A stretch of 64,000 nucleotides of DNA from contig JABDHL010000056.1 of NCBI GenBank assembly GCA_012972825.1, positions 35,145 to 99,144 on the forward strand, given 5' to 3'. Under the pieces are notes generated by a model. The model was not told where the DNA came from. It searched no databases and saw nothing but the letters and a program-made list of their open reading frames with translations. This DNA is from Chlorobiaceae bacterium (lineage in GTDB: Bacteria; Bacteroidota; Chlorobiia; Chlorobiales; Chlorobiaceae). A program made the position numbers and the translations under genes. Shown piece after piece: positions 9,588 to 19,985 of the stretch. The stretch's first letter is position 1, and each line of letters begins with the position of its first letter.

Positions 9588-10319
9588 ATGAAACAGATCA
9601 TTATCATAACCGGTGCAGGTAAAGGAATCGGAAAGAGCATTGCCCTTGATTTTGCGCAAGCAACCAACAAGAAAAACGACTTTAAACCAGTGCTGATCCT
9701 CGCCTCCAGAACGGCTTCGGATCTTGAGGCTGTTGCAGACGAATGCCGCTCCTACGGTGCAGCATCGGATATTATTCAGACAGATATTGCCGATATTGCC
9801 CAGATTGACCGGCTTGTTACTACAACGCTCGAACGCCACGGGTCAATAGACTGCCTTGTCAATAATGCCGGTGTCGGAAGATTCAAGGTGCTCGGCGACA
9901 TGACTGAGGAGGATTTCGATTATACCATGGCAACGAACCTGAAGGGAACTTTTTTTCTTACACAAAAGGTCTTTGCAGTCATGGAAAAACAGAAATCAGG
10001 TCACATTTTCTTTATCACCTCCATTGCAGCAGAAACAGCATTCAAGAGCTCTTCGGTCTACTCGATGTCGAAATTCGGGCAGAAAGGTCTGGTTGAGACA
10101 ATACGCCTCTACGCAAAAAACTGCAATGTCAGGATCACAAATGTCATGCCCGGAGCAGTGTATACACCCATGTGGGGCGAGGTTCCCGATACAAAAAAAA
10201 ATGTGATGATGATGCCAGAGGATATTTCAGCTCCCGTGGTGCAGGCATATTTTACAGCGCAGCGGACATCAGTTGAAGAGCTTGTCATAAGGCCGGTTTG
10301 CGGGGATATCAATGAGTAA
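9588..10319 (+). CDS. Short-chain dehydrogenase, sepiapterin-reductase type
   Basis: The 243-aa SDR has the NADP-binding TGAGKGIGKSIAL glycine motif at the N-terminus and NNAGVG. The catalytic serine (TSIAAE) and YSMSKFG (Tyr and Lys) complete the active site. The overall wording, including TNLKGTFFLTQ and NVMPGAVYTPMWG, closely resembles my recollection of the Chlorobaculum tepidum sepiapterin reductase that makes L-threo-tetrahydrobiopterin. A general 3-ketoacyl-ACP-reductase-like SDR is the alternative. It stands alone, with no other pterin gene nearby. Confidence 0.8.
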   Translation: MKQIIIITGAGKGIGKSIALDFAQATNKKNDFKPVLILASRTASDLEAVADECRSYGAASDIIQTDIADIAQIDRLVTTTLERHGSIDCLVNNAGVGRFKVLGDMTEEDFDYTMATNLKGTFFLTQKVFAVMEKQKSGHIFFITSIAAETAFKSSSVYSMSKFGQKGLVETIRLYAKNCNVRITNVMPGAVYTPMWGEVPDTKKNVMMMPEDISAPVVQAYFTAQRTSVEELVIRPVCGDINE

Positions 10320-10410
10320 ACAATACAAAAGCTCTTGTGGGAAAGCCGCATTTTTTCCTGTATTTTCCGTTACTCCGTTTTAGAAAAACCAATTTGAATT
10401 ATAAACGACC

Positions 10411-10869
10411 ATGAGTCTGAAAGAAAGAATAGACCAGGATCTCAAAAATACCATGAAAAACGGTGATAAAGACCGCCTTAATGCAATTCGCTCAATCCGT
10501 GCAGCTTTGCTTGAAAAAGAGGTATCAATTCGTGTAGGAGGGAAAGCTGTGCTTAGTGACGATCAGGAGATAGAGGTACTGGTCAGTATTGCCAAAAAAC
10601 GTCGAGACGCTATCGATCAATTCACTGCAGGAAACCGTCCCGACCTTGCATCCATAGAGCGTTCAGAACTCAGTGTTATCGAAGAGTATCTTCCTGAACC
10701 GGTATCCGATGATGAAGTGATTGCCATTGTGAATGATGTGGTCGCAAAAACAGGCGCTGCATCCATGAAAGATATTGGTAAAGTGATGGGTGAAGCCATG
10801 AAAACGCTCAAGGGAAAAGCTGACGGCACCAAGGTTCAGCAGATCGTCAAGTCACTGCTTTCAGCATAA
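10411..10869 (+). CDS. GatB/YqeY domain protein
   Basis: The 152-aa all-helical protein starts [22 protein letters not shown], shortened here as the YqeY-family N-terminus, and ends with a tail domain of the GatB C-terminal type. Family members are free-standing homologues of the tRNA-binding tail of the amidotransferase subunit GatB. Their function is not settled. The next gene is serS, 20 nt downstream, which fits a tRNA-aminoacylation context and cotranscription. Confidence 0.88.
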   Translation: MSLKERIDQDLKNTMKNGDKDRLNAIRSIRAALLEKEVSIRVGGKAVLSDDQEIEVLVSIAKKRRDAIDQFTAGNRPDLASIERSELSVIEEYLPEPVSDDEVIAIVNDVVAKTGAASMKDIGKVMGEAMKTLKGKADGTKVQQIVKSLLSA

Positions 10870-10889
10870 CCTCATTCTTCTTAACCATC

Positions 10890-12185
10890 ATGCTTGATAT
10901 CAATGTTATCCGTCAGAATCCGGAAGAAGTGATCGACATGCTGCGCAAGCGCCAGCTCTCTTCCGAAGAACCAAAACTTGCCGAACTCCTTGACCTTGAC
11001 AAAAAACGCAAGGAGCTGGTACAGCGCTCAGATGACAAGAAAGCTCTGCGCAACAAAGTATCCAAAGAGATTGCCGAGATAAAAAAAAGTAGAACTGGAT
11101 CCGGCGATGAGCTGATTTATGAGATGAAAAGAGTCTCCGAGGATATCTCAGGGATGGACACACTGCTCAGCGGTCTGGAAGAGGAAATTGAAAATATCCT
11201 TCTGTGCCTCCCCAATAAACTTCACCACTCGGTACCTGCCGGACGCTCAGCGGAAGATAACATAGTATTCAAAGAACCGGTAACTTTCGAGTATGATCTG
11301 AACTTTCCTGTAAAAAACCACCTTGAGCTGGGTAAAACCCTCGGGATCCTTGATTTTGAAAGAGGTGCAAAGGTATGCGGAGCAGGATTCCCCGCCTATA
11401 TAGGAAAGGGAGCACGCCTTGAACGCGCATTGATCAATTTCATGCTTGACCTTCATACTGAAAACCACGGATATACCGAAATCTTCCCTCCCTTCTTAGT
11501 CAATCAGGAGTCGCTCAGGGGAACAGGACAGTGGCCGAAATTCGCCGACCAGGTTTACCATATACAGGAGGACAACCTTTACGCCATCCCGACTGCTGAA
11601 GTGCCGATAACCAATCTGCACAGGGGCGAAATGCTGGATCAGAAAGCTCTGCCGATATCCTATGCCGCCTATTCAGCCTGTTTCCGACGCGAGGCGGGCA
11701 GTTACGGCAAGGACACCAGAGGCTTCCTGAGGGTACATCAGTTCAACAAGGTCGAAATGGTGAAGTTTACCCGACCGGAGGAGTCATACACAACTCTTGA
11801 AGAGATACGCGAGAACGCCGAGGCGATCCTTATCGCCCTGAAGATTCCTTACCGGGTGCTTTTGCTCTGCAGTGGCGATATCAGTGCCAATGCAACAAAA
11901 TGTTATGATATTGAAGTGTGGTCGCCGGCGGAAAATAAATATCTTGAAGCGTCAAGCTGTTCAAACTTTGAGGATTACCAGGCAAGGCGCGCCAACATTC
12001 GTTTCAAACCTGACAGCAAGTCGAAACCGGAGTTCGTTCATACCCTGAATGGTTCAGGCTTGGCTACATCCCGACTGATGGTCTCGCTGCTTGAGCACTA
12101 CCAGACTCCGGAAGGAAACATAAGGGTACCGGAGGTGCTGCAGCACTATACGAGGTTTGACGAGATTACTCAGGCTGCCGAATGA
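10890..12185 (+). CDS. serS: Seryl-tRNA synthetase
   Basis: This class II synthetase of 431 aa (typical about 425-430) charges tRNA-Ser. The N-terminal long antiparallel coiled coil (residues about 30-105) grips the extra arm of the tRNA. The catalytic core has motif 2 [15 protein letters not shown] and motif 3 [18 protein letters not shown]. The 3' end overlaps the convergent metX gene by 16 nt. Confidence 0.96.
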   Translation: MLDINVIRQNPEEVIDMLRKRQLSSEEPKLAELLDLDKKRKELVQRSDDKKALRNKVSKEIAEIKKSRTGSGDELIYEMKRVSEDISGMDTLLSGLEEEIENILLCLPNKLHHSVPAGRSAEDNIVFKEPVTFEYDLNFPVKNHLELGKTLGILDFERGAKVCGAGFPAYIGKGARLERALINFMLDLHTENHGYTEIFPPFLVNQESLRGTGQWPKFADQVYHIQEDNLYAIPTAEVPITNLHRGEMLDQKALPISYAAYSACFRREAGSYGKDTRGFLRVHQFNKVEMVKFTRPEESYTTLEEIRENAEAILIALKIPYRVLLLCSGDISANATKCYDIEVWSPAENKYLEASSCSNFEDYQARRANIRFKPDSKSKPEFVHTLNGSGLATSRLMVSLLEHYQTPEGNIRVPEVLQHYTRFDEITQAAE

Positions 12186-13249
12186 GCCTCCAATGCCCTG
12201 CCATCCAGAAAATCGCGAACCATACGGCTGACCTTTTCAACATCGATAAGAAAAGAGTCGTGGCCGTATGGTTCATCGAGATAGAGTATTCTTGATTTCG
12301 GTATAAACCTTGCCAGCTCTTCCTGCTCCTCTTTGGGATAGAGAATATCGGAGTTGATCGAGAGGATCTCGACAGGGATCTGCAAGGATCGAAGTACCTC
12401 TTCGTACTCTCCCCTGCCCCGACCGATATCATGCATATCCATAGCCTTGGTGAGGGTAATATAGGAATTAGCATCAAACCGCTCGACCAGTTTTTTACCC
12501 TGATGACGCAGATAGCTTTCAGCTTTGAAGGTACCTGTACCGTTCTGGACCTCACGACCAAACCTTGACTGAAAATTCTCGAAACTGCGGTAGCTGCACA
12601 TGGCCATCATCCTCGCGGCTGAAAGCCCTCGGGCAGGAGGATGACTCGGATCATACCATCCATTATTCCAGTCACGATCGGCATAAATCGCCTGACGCTG
12701 CGCTTCACTCTGACCTATGCACCATGCCGAATGACGTCCGGAAGCGCCCATAGGCATAAGCGCCTGAACAACATCAGGATAAAGAAACCCCCACTCAAGC
12801 ACCTGCATGCCGCCAAGAGATGCTCCTACCGCAATTTTAACCCGATCAATACCGAGACTGGCAAGCAGACGGTGCTGCACATGAACCATATCCCTGATCG
12901 TTATCAACGGAAAATCAGGACCGTAATGACTGCCAGTAAAAGGATTAAAAGAGAGCGGGCCTGTTGTACCGTAACAACTGCCAAGCACATTGCTGCAGAT
13001 AATAAAATCGGCAGTTTCATCGAAAGCACCTCCACGGGAAAACATTCCTTCCCACCAGGCATCCGCATCAGCAGAACCTGTCAAGGCTTGACAGATCAGT
13101 ACCACATTGTCTTTCTGCGAATTCAGCGTTCCCCATGTCCGGTAAGCTACTCGTATTGATGGCAGCAGCGCACCAAGCTCTGTAACAAACGGTTCACTTG
13201 AATCGAAATAGCGTGTTTTTTTTGAAATGATCTCTTTATATGCTCTCAT
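12170..13249 (-). CDS. metX: Homoserine O-acetyltransferase
   Basis: This alpha/beta-hydrolase-fold enzyme acetylates homoserine for methionine synthesis. It has the nucleophile elbow [13 protein letters not shown], the catalytic Asp in SINSDILYP and the catalytic His in YGHDSFL. ATG 13249 (359 aa) is preferred over an in-frame GTG at 13270, because that GTG lies close to the riboswitch terminator. Transcription is predicted to be controlled by the SAM-I riboswitch upstream. The product O-acetylhomoserine is the substrate of the sulfhydrylase encoded at 56955, far away on the other strand. Confidence 0.94.
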   Translation of the reverse strand: MRAYKEIISKKTRYFDSSEPFVTELGALLPSIRVAYRTWGTLNSQKDNVVLICQALTGSADADAWWEGMFSRGGAFDETADFIICSNVLGSCYGTTGPLSFNPFTGSHYGPDFPLITIRDMVHVQHRLLASLGIDRVKIAVGASLGGMQVLEWGFLYPDVVQALMPMGASGRHSAWCIGQSEAQRQAIYADRDWNNGWYDPSHPPARGLSAARMMAMCSYRSFENFQSRFGREVQNGTGTFKAESYLRHQGKKLVERFDANSYITLTKAMDMHDIGRGRGEYEEVLRSLQIPVEILSINSDILYPKEEQEELARFIPKSRILYLDEPYGHDSFLIDVEKVSRMVRDFLDGRALEAHSAA

Positions 13250-13276
13250 GCGTCTCTGCTCATTGTGCACAATGGT

Positions 13277-13298
13277 TGAAAAAGAGAGCTATCGCTCT
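13277..13298 (-). terminator. Riboswitch-controlled intrinsic terminator before metX
   Basis: Read on the minus strand, AGAGC-GATA-GCTCT (13298-13285) is followed by CTTTTTC. It lies between the SAM-I aptamer and the metX start, the normal position of the expression platform that stops transcription when SAM is bound. Confidence 0.75.
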
Positions 13299-13383
13299 AC
13301 GAAAAGGGGAGTTAACCTCTTTTTAATAAAGGTTTAAACGGAAAATGTCTGAAGAAAGGTATGAACCTGCAGAAAGGCATGCA

Positions 13384-13497
13384 TACCATCATCATTCCCG
13401 GTTATAACTCCGGGATGGAATTGGCACCACTCATCGTGTAATGACGGTTGCCAAGGCTTCTCAGGGCCAGTCCCTCCACCTTTCTGGATGATAGCTT
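13384..13497 (-). promoter_or_regulatory. SAM-I (S-box) riboswitch upstream of metX
   Basis: The minus strand carries the S-box core in order: GGTGGAGGGACTGGCCC, then GAAGCC-TTGGCAACC, then GGTGCCAATTCC. The closing P1 helix is formed by ATCATC (about 13491-13486) and GATGAT (about 13394-13389). All hallmark conserved segments of the SAM-I aptamer are present with normal spacing. A hairpin with a T-run lies 85 nt downstream, before metX. The predicted effect is that SAM binding terminates metX transcription. Confidence 0.93.
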
Positions 13498-13602
13498 AAA
13501 ATCTTTAAAAGAACATTTAGTTCAGTTAATCTACAACAGGGAATAGTATTTTACAAACAGCCTGAAGAGGGCAATGCACTTAATTGTTTTTTATTATTTC
13601 CC

Positions 13603-14961
13603 ATGATCACAGCACGAGAACTGGCACTGAACGTCCTGAAGGCACTTGAGACCGATAACAAAAAATCAGATCAGCTGCTGCACCGGATGCTGCATCACAC
13701 GGCGCTTAACCGCATCGACCGGGCATTGGCGACCGGATTGGTAAACGGAGTCCTCCGCTACCGGCTTCAGCTTGACTTCATCATCACCCGATTCTACCAC
13801 CACAAGCTCGAAAAAGCTGCGCCGGTGATGCGAAACATACTCCGCCTTGGAGTCTATCAGATTCTCTTTTTCGACAAGGTACCCGACTGGGCCGCTGTCA
13901 ACGAATGTGTTAAGCTGGCCCGGAAGTACAAGGGTGAGAGGATGTCGAAACTTGTCAACGGCGTTTTAAGAAAGATTACTCCGGAGAGTGTAACCCTTGA
14001 AGAGTGGCTGAAGGATAAAAATCCTGTTGAGCAGCTTGCTGTAAAATACTCACATCCGCAGTGGCTGGTCGAGCGCTGGCTTGATAACTACGGCAAGAAA
14101 CTGACAGAGGAAATCCTCTCCTATAATAACCAGTCCCCCCTTTTTGGATTCCGGATCAACCGGCTCAGAACCTCCATCAGGGAATTTTTTTCCGACCCGA
14201 TTTTTGAGGCTGTACCGCACCAGAAGTGCGGGATTGAAGACTTCTTTCTTTCAAAAGATTTCAACAGCTTTGAACCTGCGGTGACTGAGGGACTCTGTAC
14301 GGTTCAGAACCCTACCCAGGCACTTGCCTGCCTGCTGCTGAATCCAGCGCCTGGAACAAGAGTGCTCGACTTTTGTGCAGCACCAGGAGGTAAATCAACC
14401 TTTTTGGCGGAACTGATGCAGAACAGCGGAGAGATCACCGCTGTTGACCTGTACGAACAGAAACTGCTGAAGACAGTGAGTCATTCCCATGCCCTTGGCA
14501 TCACCATCATCAATACTGCTGCGGCGGACGCCCGTACTTACAAGGCCGAAAAACAACCTGACATCATTCTGCTTGATGTCCCCTGCACAGGAACAGGTGT
14601 TCTTGGCCGCCGAACTGAACTGCGCTGGAAACTGTCACCTGCGACATTGCAGGAGCTCCAGGTGCTGCAGGCGGAACTGCTTGACCATTCAGCAGAGCTG
14701 CTTGGCGAGGGCGGCATCCTGGTCTACGCCACCTGCTCCATCGAACCGGAAGAGAACGATCTGCAGATAAAGGCATTTCTCAAGAGACATCCTGATTTTG
14801 CTTTCGATCCAGAAAGTAACAGCATACCTGAACTATTCCGACAAGGTCAGGAAAGCAGTGGCGCTATCCTCACTTTGCCTGGCAGACATCCGGGTTTTGA
14901 CGGAGGATTCTGCCAGCGATTACGAAAAACCAAAAAGTCGACGAATGGATACGCTCCATAG
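13603..14961 (+). CDS. rsmB: 16S rRNA (cytosine-967 C5) methyltransferase RsmB (Sun)
   Basis: The 452-aa protein has an N-terminal NusB-like RNA-binding domain (residues about 1-130), then a linker and a Rossmann-fold methyltransferase. The SAM site is FCAAPGGKSTFLAEL. The two catalytic cysteines are in LDVPCTGTG and YATCSIEPEEND. The gene overlaps the following xer start by 17 nt, so the two are probably cotranscribed. Confidence 0.93.
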   Translation: MITARELALNVLKALETDNKKSDQLLHRMLHHTALNRIDRALATGLVNGVLRYRLQLDFIITRFYHHKLEKAAPVMRNILRLGVYQILFFDKVPDWAAVNECVKLARKYKGERMSKLVNGVLRKITPESVTLEEWLKDKNPVEQLAVKYSHPQWLVERWLDNYGKKLTEEILSYNNQSPLFGFRINRLRTSIREFFSDPIFEAVPHQKCGIEDFFLSKDFNSFEPAVTEGLCTVQNPTQALACLLLNPAPGTRVLDFCAAPGGKSTFLAELMQNSGEITAVDLYEQKLLKTVSHSHALGITIINTAAADARTYKAEKQPDIILLDVPCTGTGVLGRRTELRWKLSPATLQELQVLQAELLDHSAELLGEGGILVYATCSIEPEENDLQIKAFLKRHPDFAFDPESNSIPELFRQGQESSGAILTLPGRHPGFDGGFCQRLRKTKKSTNGYAP

Positions 14962-15859
14962 CCAGTTCCAGAGCGTTCTTGAAAATTTCCTGAACTATAT
15001 GCTCGTTGAACGCAACTTTGCACAGAACACCAGGGAGGCTTACAACAACGATCTCAAACGTTATCTGCTTTTCATGCAGGAGAGCGCCGGAGAGATGGGA
15101 ACCATAACGGCTCATCATATCGAGCAGTTCATCCATGAACTTTTTTCTACCGGACTGGAGGCAAGTTCAATGGCTCGAAACATATCGGTGATCCGATCAT
15201 TTCACAAATTTCTGGTTATAGACCGGGCACTTGAAACAAATCCGTCGGAAAACCTCCATCTGCCCAAACAGGCCAGATACCTTCCCACTGTTTTGACTGT
15301 CGATGAAACCATGTGCCTGCTGGAAGCACCGATAAGCACTACCCCGCAAGGCAGATATTGTACAAGAGACAAGGCATTGCTTGAACTGCTTTACGCAACG
15401 GGGGTAAGGGTCAGCGAGCTGGTCAACCTTCAGCAGCAAAGTCTTTATCTGGAAGCCGGTTTTGTAAGAATCTTCGGAAAGGGGTCGAAAGAGAGGCTGG
15501 TACCGGTCGGAAACTCCGCCATCAAATGGATCGGCAAGTACCGGTCGGGGCTTCGTCTGTCGCTGGTGAAACGCGACTCGAATGACTATCTCTTTCTTAA
15601 TTCGAGAGGAAAAAAGCTGTCAAGGATGGCAGTTTATAACATGGTGCAGCACTATGCGAAGCTCGCAGGAATTGAAAAAAATATCAGCCCGCATACTTTT
15701 CGCCATACTTTTGCAACCCATCTTCTCGAAGGCGGGGCCGACCTGCGGGCCGTGCAGGACATGCTCGGCCACAGTTCAATTGTCACTACCCAGATTTACA
15801 CGCACATCGACCGTTCCTTTATCAAGGAAGTACATAAAACCTTTCATCCGAGGGGATGA
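14945..15859 (+). CDS. xerD: Xer-type tyrosine recombinase
   Basis: The protein is 304 aa, the usual XerC/XerD size, with an N-terminal SAM-like core-binding domain and a C-terminal catalytic domain. The active-site residues are Arg in ATGVRVSEL, HTFRH, and the nucleophile Tyr in TTQIYTHID, with LGHSS between. ATG 14945 gives MDTLHSQFQSVLENF; an upstream in-frame start inside rsmB was rejected. It probably resolves chromosome dimers. XerC versus XerD cannot be decided by eye, and no dif site was recognised. Confidence 0.88.
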   Translation: MDTLHSQFQSVLENFLNYMLVERNFAQNTREAYNNDLKRYLLFMQESAGEMGTITAHHIEQFIHELFSTGLEASSMARNISVIRSFHKFLVIDRALETNPSENLHLPKQARYLPTVLTVDETMCLLEAPISTTPQGRYCTRDKALLELLYATGVRVSELVNLQQQSLYLEAGFVRIFGKGSKERLVPVGNSAIKWIGKYRSGLRLSLVKRDSNDYLFLNSRGKKLSRMAVYNMVQHYAKLAGIEKNISPHTFRHTFATHLLEGGADLRAVQDMLGHSSIVTTQIYTHIDRSFIKEVHKTFHPRG

Positions 15860-15874
15860 GAATACTTTATTCGT

Positions 15875-16354
15875 TCAGTATCCTTTTGTTTCAAGAATAA
15901 GCCTTTTTTTGTCGTGGCTATCCATCTCGATTCTGAATGCAGCAAGGTTCATATTGACATCAAGAAAGAAAAAGAGCAGTGAACAGCTCAAACAGAGCAT
16001 ACTGCAGATAAATACAGCCGACAAAACCATCGGCAAGTCAATATTGACCAGGGCGCTGAGAAACAGCATGATAATCAGCAGTGAAGCGCCAAAACAGGTC
16101 ATACAGGCAAGCAGAATAGCAACACGGATATAACGGGCCCGTTTCCAGAGAATAGCCACCTCCTTGTTTATCCGCAGAACATAGGACTCAGGATTGGACT
16201 CCAGATCATCAAGCAGCGATCTTGAGCGGTCAATAATACGACCAAGCCTGTTGGTCATGGTAAGAAGAAGAAGACCGAGACCGGAGATGAGAATCATCGG
16301 CCCGATTGAGGTCTGAAGAATAGGGACAAGCTCCCTGAACGAAGTAACTGACAT
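15875..16354 (-). CDS. DUF2721 family membrane protein
   Basis: The 159-aa protein has three strongly hydrophobic segments (residues about 15-33, 75-100 and 108-133). A charged cytoplasmic stretch with TNRLGRIIDRSR lies between the first and second. That wording and topology fit DUF2721 (YbaN-like small membrane proteins), a family of unknown function. It converges on the xer gene with a 15-nt gap. No functional link to a neighbour is visible. Confidence 0.8.
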   Translation of the reverse strand: MSVTSFRELVPILQTSIGPMILISGLGLLLLTMTNRLGRIIDRSRSLLDDLESNPESYVLRINKEVAILWKRARYIRVAILLACMTCFGASLLIIMLFLSALVNIDLPMVLSAVFICSMLCLSCSLLFFFLDVNMNLAAFRIEMDSHDKKRLILETKGY

Positions 16355-16534
16355 AGTATCTTTGTTAATAACATAAAAAAACGATCGTCATCATCATCAA
16401 TGCGGTACTGAAACCGATAACCATCACCTGTAAAACATTGTTAAAATAGTAATTGTTCCAACACACGCAACCCCGGAGCAGTTGTTTTGCAAAAGAGTTA
16501 CAAAGAAGTGACTCCCAAGAGTTGACAAAATATT

Positions 16535-17929
16535 TTATATGCCAAAGCTGATAACATCACCCGATGCTGGAATTGTGGCGTTCAAATGTAAACGTTCTTC
16601 TATTGCATCACGAAAAATTTTTTTAACCGCCTCATCGCCATGAACGACAAATATTTCCGGATTATTGATAAATCCGCCCGCCCAGCGAAGCAGATCATTC
16701 TGATCACCATGCGCTGATAAACCACCAATAGTATGGAGAGCTGCCTTGACCTGGCAATTCCTGCCATGGATAACCACCTCTCTCTCTCCGTCAACAAGTG
16801 AACGGCCAAGGGTTCCCTCCGCCTGGAAACCAGTCATGATCAAAGAACATTCAGGACGTTCAATATTGTGTTTAAGATGATGTAATATTCTGCCACCGTT
16901 GCACATGCCGCTGCCGGCAATAATAATCGCACCGCTTTTTACAGCATTGATGGCCTTCGACTGCTCCGGTTTCGGGGTAAAATGGAGGTTCTTCAAATGA
17001 GGCATAATGCTTTTATCATTACGGAACGCAATCGCCTCCTCATCATACAATTCCGGATAGTCCCAATAGATAGTGCTGGCTTCTATAGCCATAGGACTGT
17101 CAAGAAAAACCTGCCACTGATCAAGTCCCCACTCTTCATAATACTGCCCGAAAAGGTAGAGCAACTCCTGGCTTCTGCCGATAGCAAAAGCAGGAATAAG
17201 AATGTTCCCGTTTCGTGTACCGGCCGACTTGATAATTTCCCCTATTTCAGCAAGGGTAAGCTTAAGTTCCCTGTGCAATCGATCGCCATAGGTACTCTCA
17301 AGAATAACGGCATCTGCCTCTTCAATGGTTTCGGGATCCTTCAGAATTGGACCACCATACTGTCCAACATCTCCGCTGAAAACCAGTTTCTTTGCAACTC
17401 CACCTTCATTCAGCCAAACTTCAACAAGAGCTGATCCGAGAATATGCCCGGCATCGCGGAAGCATATAACTATCCCGGGAAGAATTTCAAGCTTCTCGCC
17501 ATATGGCAAACCTGTCATAGTGGTCAGGGCACGCAATGCATCATCACGAGTATAGAGTGGCACGGCATGTTTATCAGCCCGCGTTTCAGGATGCTTCTGA
17601 CGGTACTCGGCATCCCGCTCACCCAGAGATGCGGAATCAAGCAGCAATACCCTGCAAAGATCAATGGTTGCCGGTGTTGTATAAACCGGCCCTTGAAACC
17701 CTTGCTTTACAAGCAAGGGAAGGCGTCCTGAGTGGTCAATATGGCCATGAGTAAGGACGACTGCATTGATTGATGCAGGATCAAATGGAAATGGCAGACG
17801 ATTGAGCGCCTCATCTTCTCGTGAACCCTGTATAAGACCGCAGTCAAGTAAAACAGTAACACCGTTCACTCTAAGAATATGAGATGAACCGGTTACCCTT
17901 TCCGTTGCACCATAGAATTGAAGCTCCAT
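16535..17929 (-). CDS. Metallo-beta-lactamase / beta-CASP RNA-processing hydrolase
   Basis: The 464-aa protein has the MBL zinc motif THGHIDHSG, then FRDAGHILGSA, FSGDVG, and the beta-CASP insertion beginning around ESTYGDR. The C-terminal motif C is KAALHTIGGLSAHGD. Family members (CPSF73/TTHA0252-like) are RNA endo/exonucleases acting in mRNA maturation or decay. The start MELQFYGATERVTGSSH is canonical. It probably stands alone. Confidence 0.92.
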   Translation of the reverse strand: MELQFYGATERVTGSSHILRVNGVTVLLDCGLIQGSREDEALNRLPFPFDPASINAVVLTHGHIDHSGRLPLLVKQGFQGPVYTTPATIDLCRVLLLDSASLGERDAEYRQKHPETRADKHAVPLYTRDDALRALTTMTGLPYGEKLEILPGIVICFRDAGHILGSALVEVWLNEGGVAKKLVFSGDVGQYGGPILKDPETIEEADAVILESTYGDRLHRELKLTLAEIGEIIKSAGTRNGNILIPAFAIGRSQELLYLFGQYYEEWGLDQWQVFLDSPMAIEASTIYWDYPELYDEEAIAFRNDKSIMPHLKNLHFTPKPEQSKAINAVKSGAIIIAGSGMCNGGRILHHLKHNIERPECSLIMTGFQAEGTLGRSLVDGEREVVIHGRNCQVKAALHTIGGLSAHGDQNDLLRWAGGFINNPEIFVVHGDEAVKKIFRDAIEERLHLNATIPASGDVISFGI

Positions 17930-18141
17930 TATTTGTTTCCCTGATATCCGAAAGTTTACTTATCCCTCAACATCCTGATGTTTTGGGGCAGATAAATCGA
18001 TTACAATATATAACTTATTGCGGTTACCCGTGAAATTGTCTATACAGCCTTTCTCCCAACAACTTCCATCAGCTTGCAAAAATCGGTCACAACATCATAC
18101 TTGATCTCTATCAAAAGCTTAACAGCTTGATCAGAATGGGC

Positions 18142-18169
18142 AAAAAAAAGCGGGGAAGCAACTCCCCGC
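18142..18169 (-). terminator. Intrinsic terminator of the DEAD-box helicase gene
   Basis: On the minus strand GCGGGGA-GTTGCT-TCCCCGC is followed by eight T residues. Arms are at plus positions 18150-18156 and 18163-18169, about 26 nt after the helicase stop codon. Confidence 0.88.
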
Positions 18170-18194
18170 CTGAAAAAATAATATGTAGTATTGC

Positions 18195-19985
18195 TCAACT
18201 TTTGTATTTCTTTTTGGTGCCGGTAAAGAAAGCGGTTTCTTTTCCTGCCGGTTTAAAAGGTTTTTTAAAGCTCTTTTTTATTCCGTAAGGCGATGACTGA
18301 CGCTCCTGATCTTCCATTTTGGTGAGCCTTAGCTGACGACCGCAGACCCTTACCTTTCTGAGTTCATGAAATACGTTATCCGGCATTCCCTGAGGCAGTT
18401 CGACAGTGCTGTATGCTTCATTGATTGAAATCTGACCAACTGATTCCGGATCGAGTCCGACCTCGTTGAGAATAGCGCCAAGAATATTGCCGGCTTTCAC
18501 GCCATCCTTGCTGCCAACTTCAATTCTATACCTTTCCTTGCCTTCTTCACCATAGGTCTCATCCTTTTTTCTTCTTTTGACTGGTGCGCGGTCTCTGTCT
18601 GAACCGCGATCTCGGTCAAATCCTTCCCGATCATCACGAGACCTTTGTTTTTCAGGCTTGTTTGATAAAAGAAGAGGCGTTTCGCCTTGAACCATGGAGG
18701 CAAGTGCTGCAGCTGCTTCAACTACGGGAACATCATGGTCGTGACAGTACTGCTCAATAAGACTGGTAAAAAATCCTAGATCTTCTGCGGCAATGGTATC
18801 GGTAATTTTCTGATTGAACTTTGCCACCCTCTTGTTATTGATGACTTCTGTTGAAGGAAGCTCCATCAATTCTATGCGACTGTGGGTAGCTCTTTCAATA
18901 GCGTTAAGCATATTTCTTTCCCTTGGCGAGACAAACAGAATGGCATCGCCAGTACGTCCGGCACGTCCAGTTCGTCCTATACGGTGCACATATGATTCGG
19001 TATCGGAAGGAATATCGTAATTGATAACATGGCTGATGCGCTCAACATCGAGGCCACGTGCTGCCACATCGGTGGCAATGACAATGCTTAATGTTCCATT
19101 TTTCAATTGCTCGACGGTGCGTTCGCGCAGATTCTGGGCCATATCGCCGTTTAGAGCTGCTGCACCATATCCCCTTGCCTGAAGTTTTTCGGCAAGTTCA
19201 AGCGTCATGGTTTTTGTACGAACAAAAATCAGCATGCCATCAAATGGCTCTACTTCAAGAATTCTTGTCAGAATATCAATCTTGTGACTTCCACCGACAA
19301 TCCAGTAACGCTGGCGAATGGTATCGACAGTGGTGGTTTTTGTCTGAATGGTAACTTCTGCTGGATTATTCAGATACTTTTGCGCAATACGTCGAATAAC
19401 CGACGGCATTGTTGCAGAAAAAAGTGCAACCTGCCTGCCTTTAGGTGTCTGGTCAAGGATCCATTCGACATCATCGATAAATCCCATACGCAGCATTTCG
19501 TCGGCTTCATCAAGCACAAGACACTTCAAAGAGGAAAGATTGAGTGAACCACGCCTCATATGATCCATTACGCGACCAGGTGTACCGACAACGACATGCA
19601 CACCACGTCTCAGCATGCGAAGCTGGATTCCGTAATCCTGTCCTCCATAAATAGGGATAACATGGAAGCCCTTGAGATATTCGGCATAACGCTGAAATGC
19701 CTCGGCAACCTGTATGGCAAGCTCCCGTGTCGGAGCAAGCACAAGTGCCTGAGGTTCGGCCTGTTCAATATTGATATTAGAGAGTATTGGCAGGGCAAAA
19801 GCAGCGGTTTTTCCTGTTCCGGTCTGTGCCTGCCCAAGGACGTCACGTCCTTCGAGAATAAGAGGAATTGTCTGAGCCTGTATCGGTGTCGGGTTTTCGT
19901 ACCCGACCTCTTCAAGGGCCCTCATTATGGGTTCCGCAAGCTGAAGGATGCGGAAATCCTGCGGCAATAATTGCTGTTCTTTCAT
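18195..19985 (-). CDS. deaD: DEAD-box RNA helicase (DeaD/CsdA type)
   Basis: The 596-aa ATP-dependent RNA helicase likely acts in ribosome assembly and cold-shock RNA remodelling. It has Q motif ENPTPIQAQTIP, Walker A AQTGTGKTAAF, DEADEML, SAT and HRIGRTGRAGR. After a basic linker rich in Arg/Asp pairs (about 450-490) comes a DbpA-type RNA-binding domain with RYRIEVGSKDGVKAGNI. A very basic tail completes it. ATG 19985 (MKEQQLLPQDF) was chosen over an upstream in-frame start lacking homology. The long untranslated space upstream suits a cold-shock-type leader. Confidence 0.94.
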   Translation of the reverse strand: MKEQQLLPQDFRILQLAEPIMRALEEVGYENPTPIQAQTIPLILEGRDVLGQAQTGTGKTAAFALPILSNINIEQAEPQALVLAPTRELAIQVAEAFQRYAEYLKGFHVIPIYGGQDYGIQLRMLRRGVHVVVGTPGRVMDHMRRGSLNLSSLKCLVLDEADEMLRMGFIDDVEWILDQTPKGRQVALFSATMPSVIRRIAQKYLNNPAEVTIQTKTTTVDTIRQRYWIVGGSHKIDILTRILEVEPFDGMLIFVRTKTMTLELAEKLQARGYGAAALNGDMAQNLRERTVEQLKNGTLSIVIATDVAARGLDVERISHVINYDIPSDTESYVHRIGRTGRAGRTGDAILFVSPRERNMLNAIERATHSRIELMELPSTEVINNKRVAKFNQKITDTIAAEDLGFFTSLIEQYCHDHDVPVVEAAAALASMVQGETPLLLSNKPEKQRSRDDREGFDRDRGSDRDRAPVKRRKKDETYGEEGKERYRIEVGSKDGVKAGNILGAILNEVGLDPESVGQISINEAYSTVELPQGMPDNVFHELRKVRVCGRQLRLTKMEDQERQSSPYGIKKSFKKPFKPAGKETAFFTGTKKKYKS

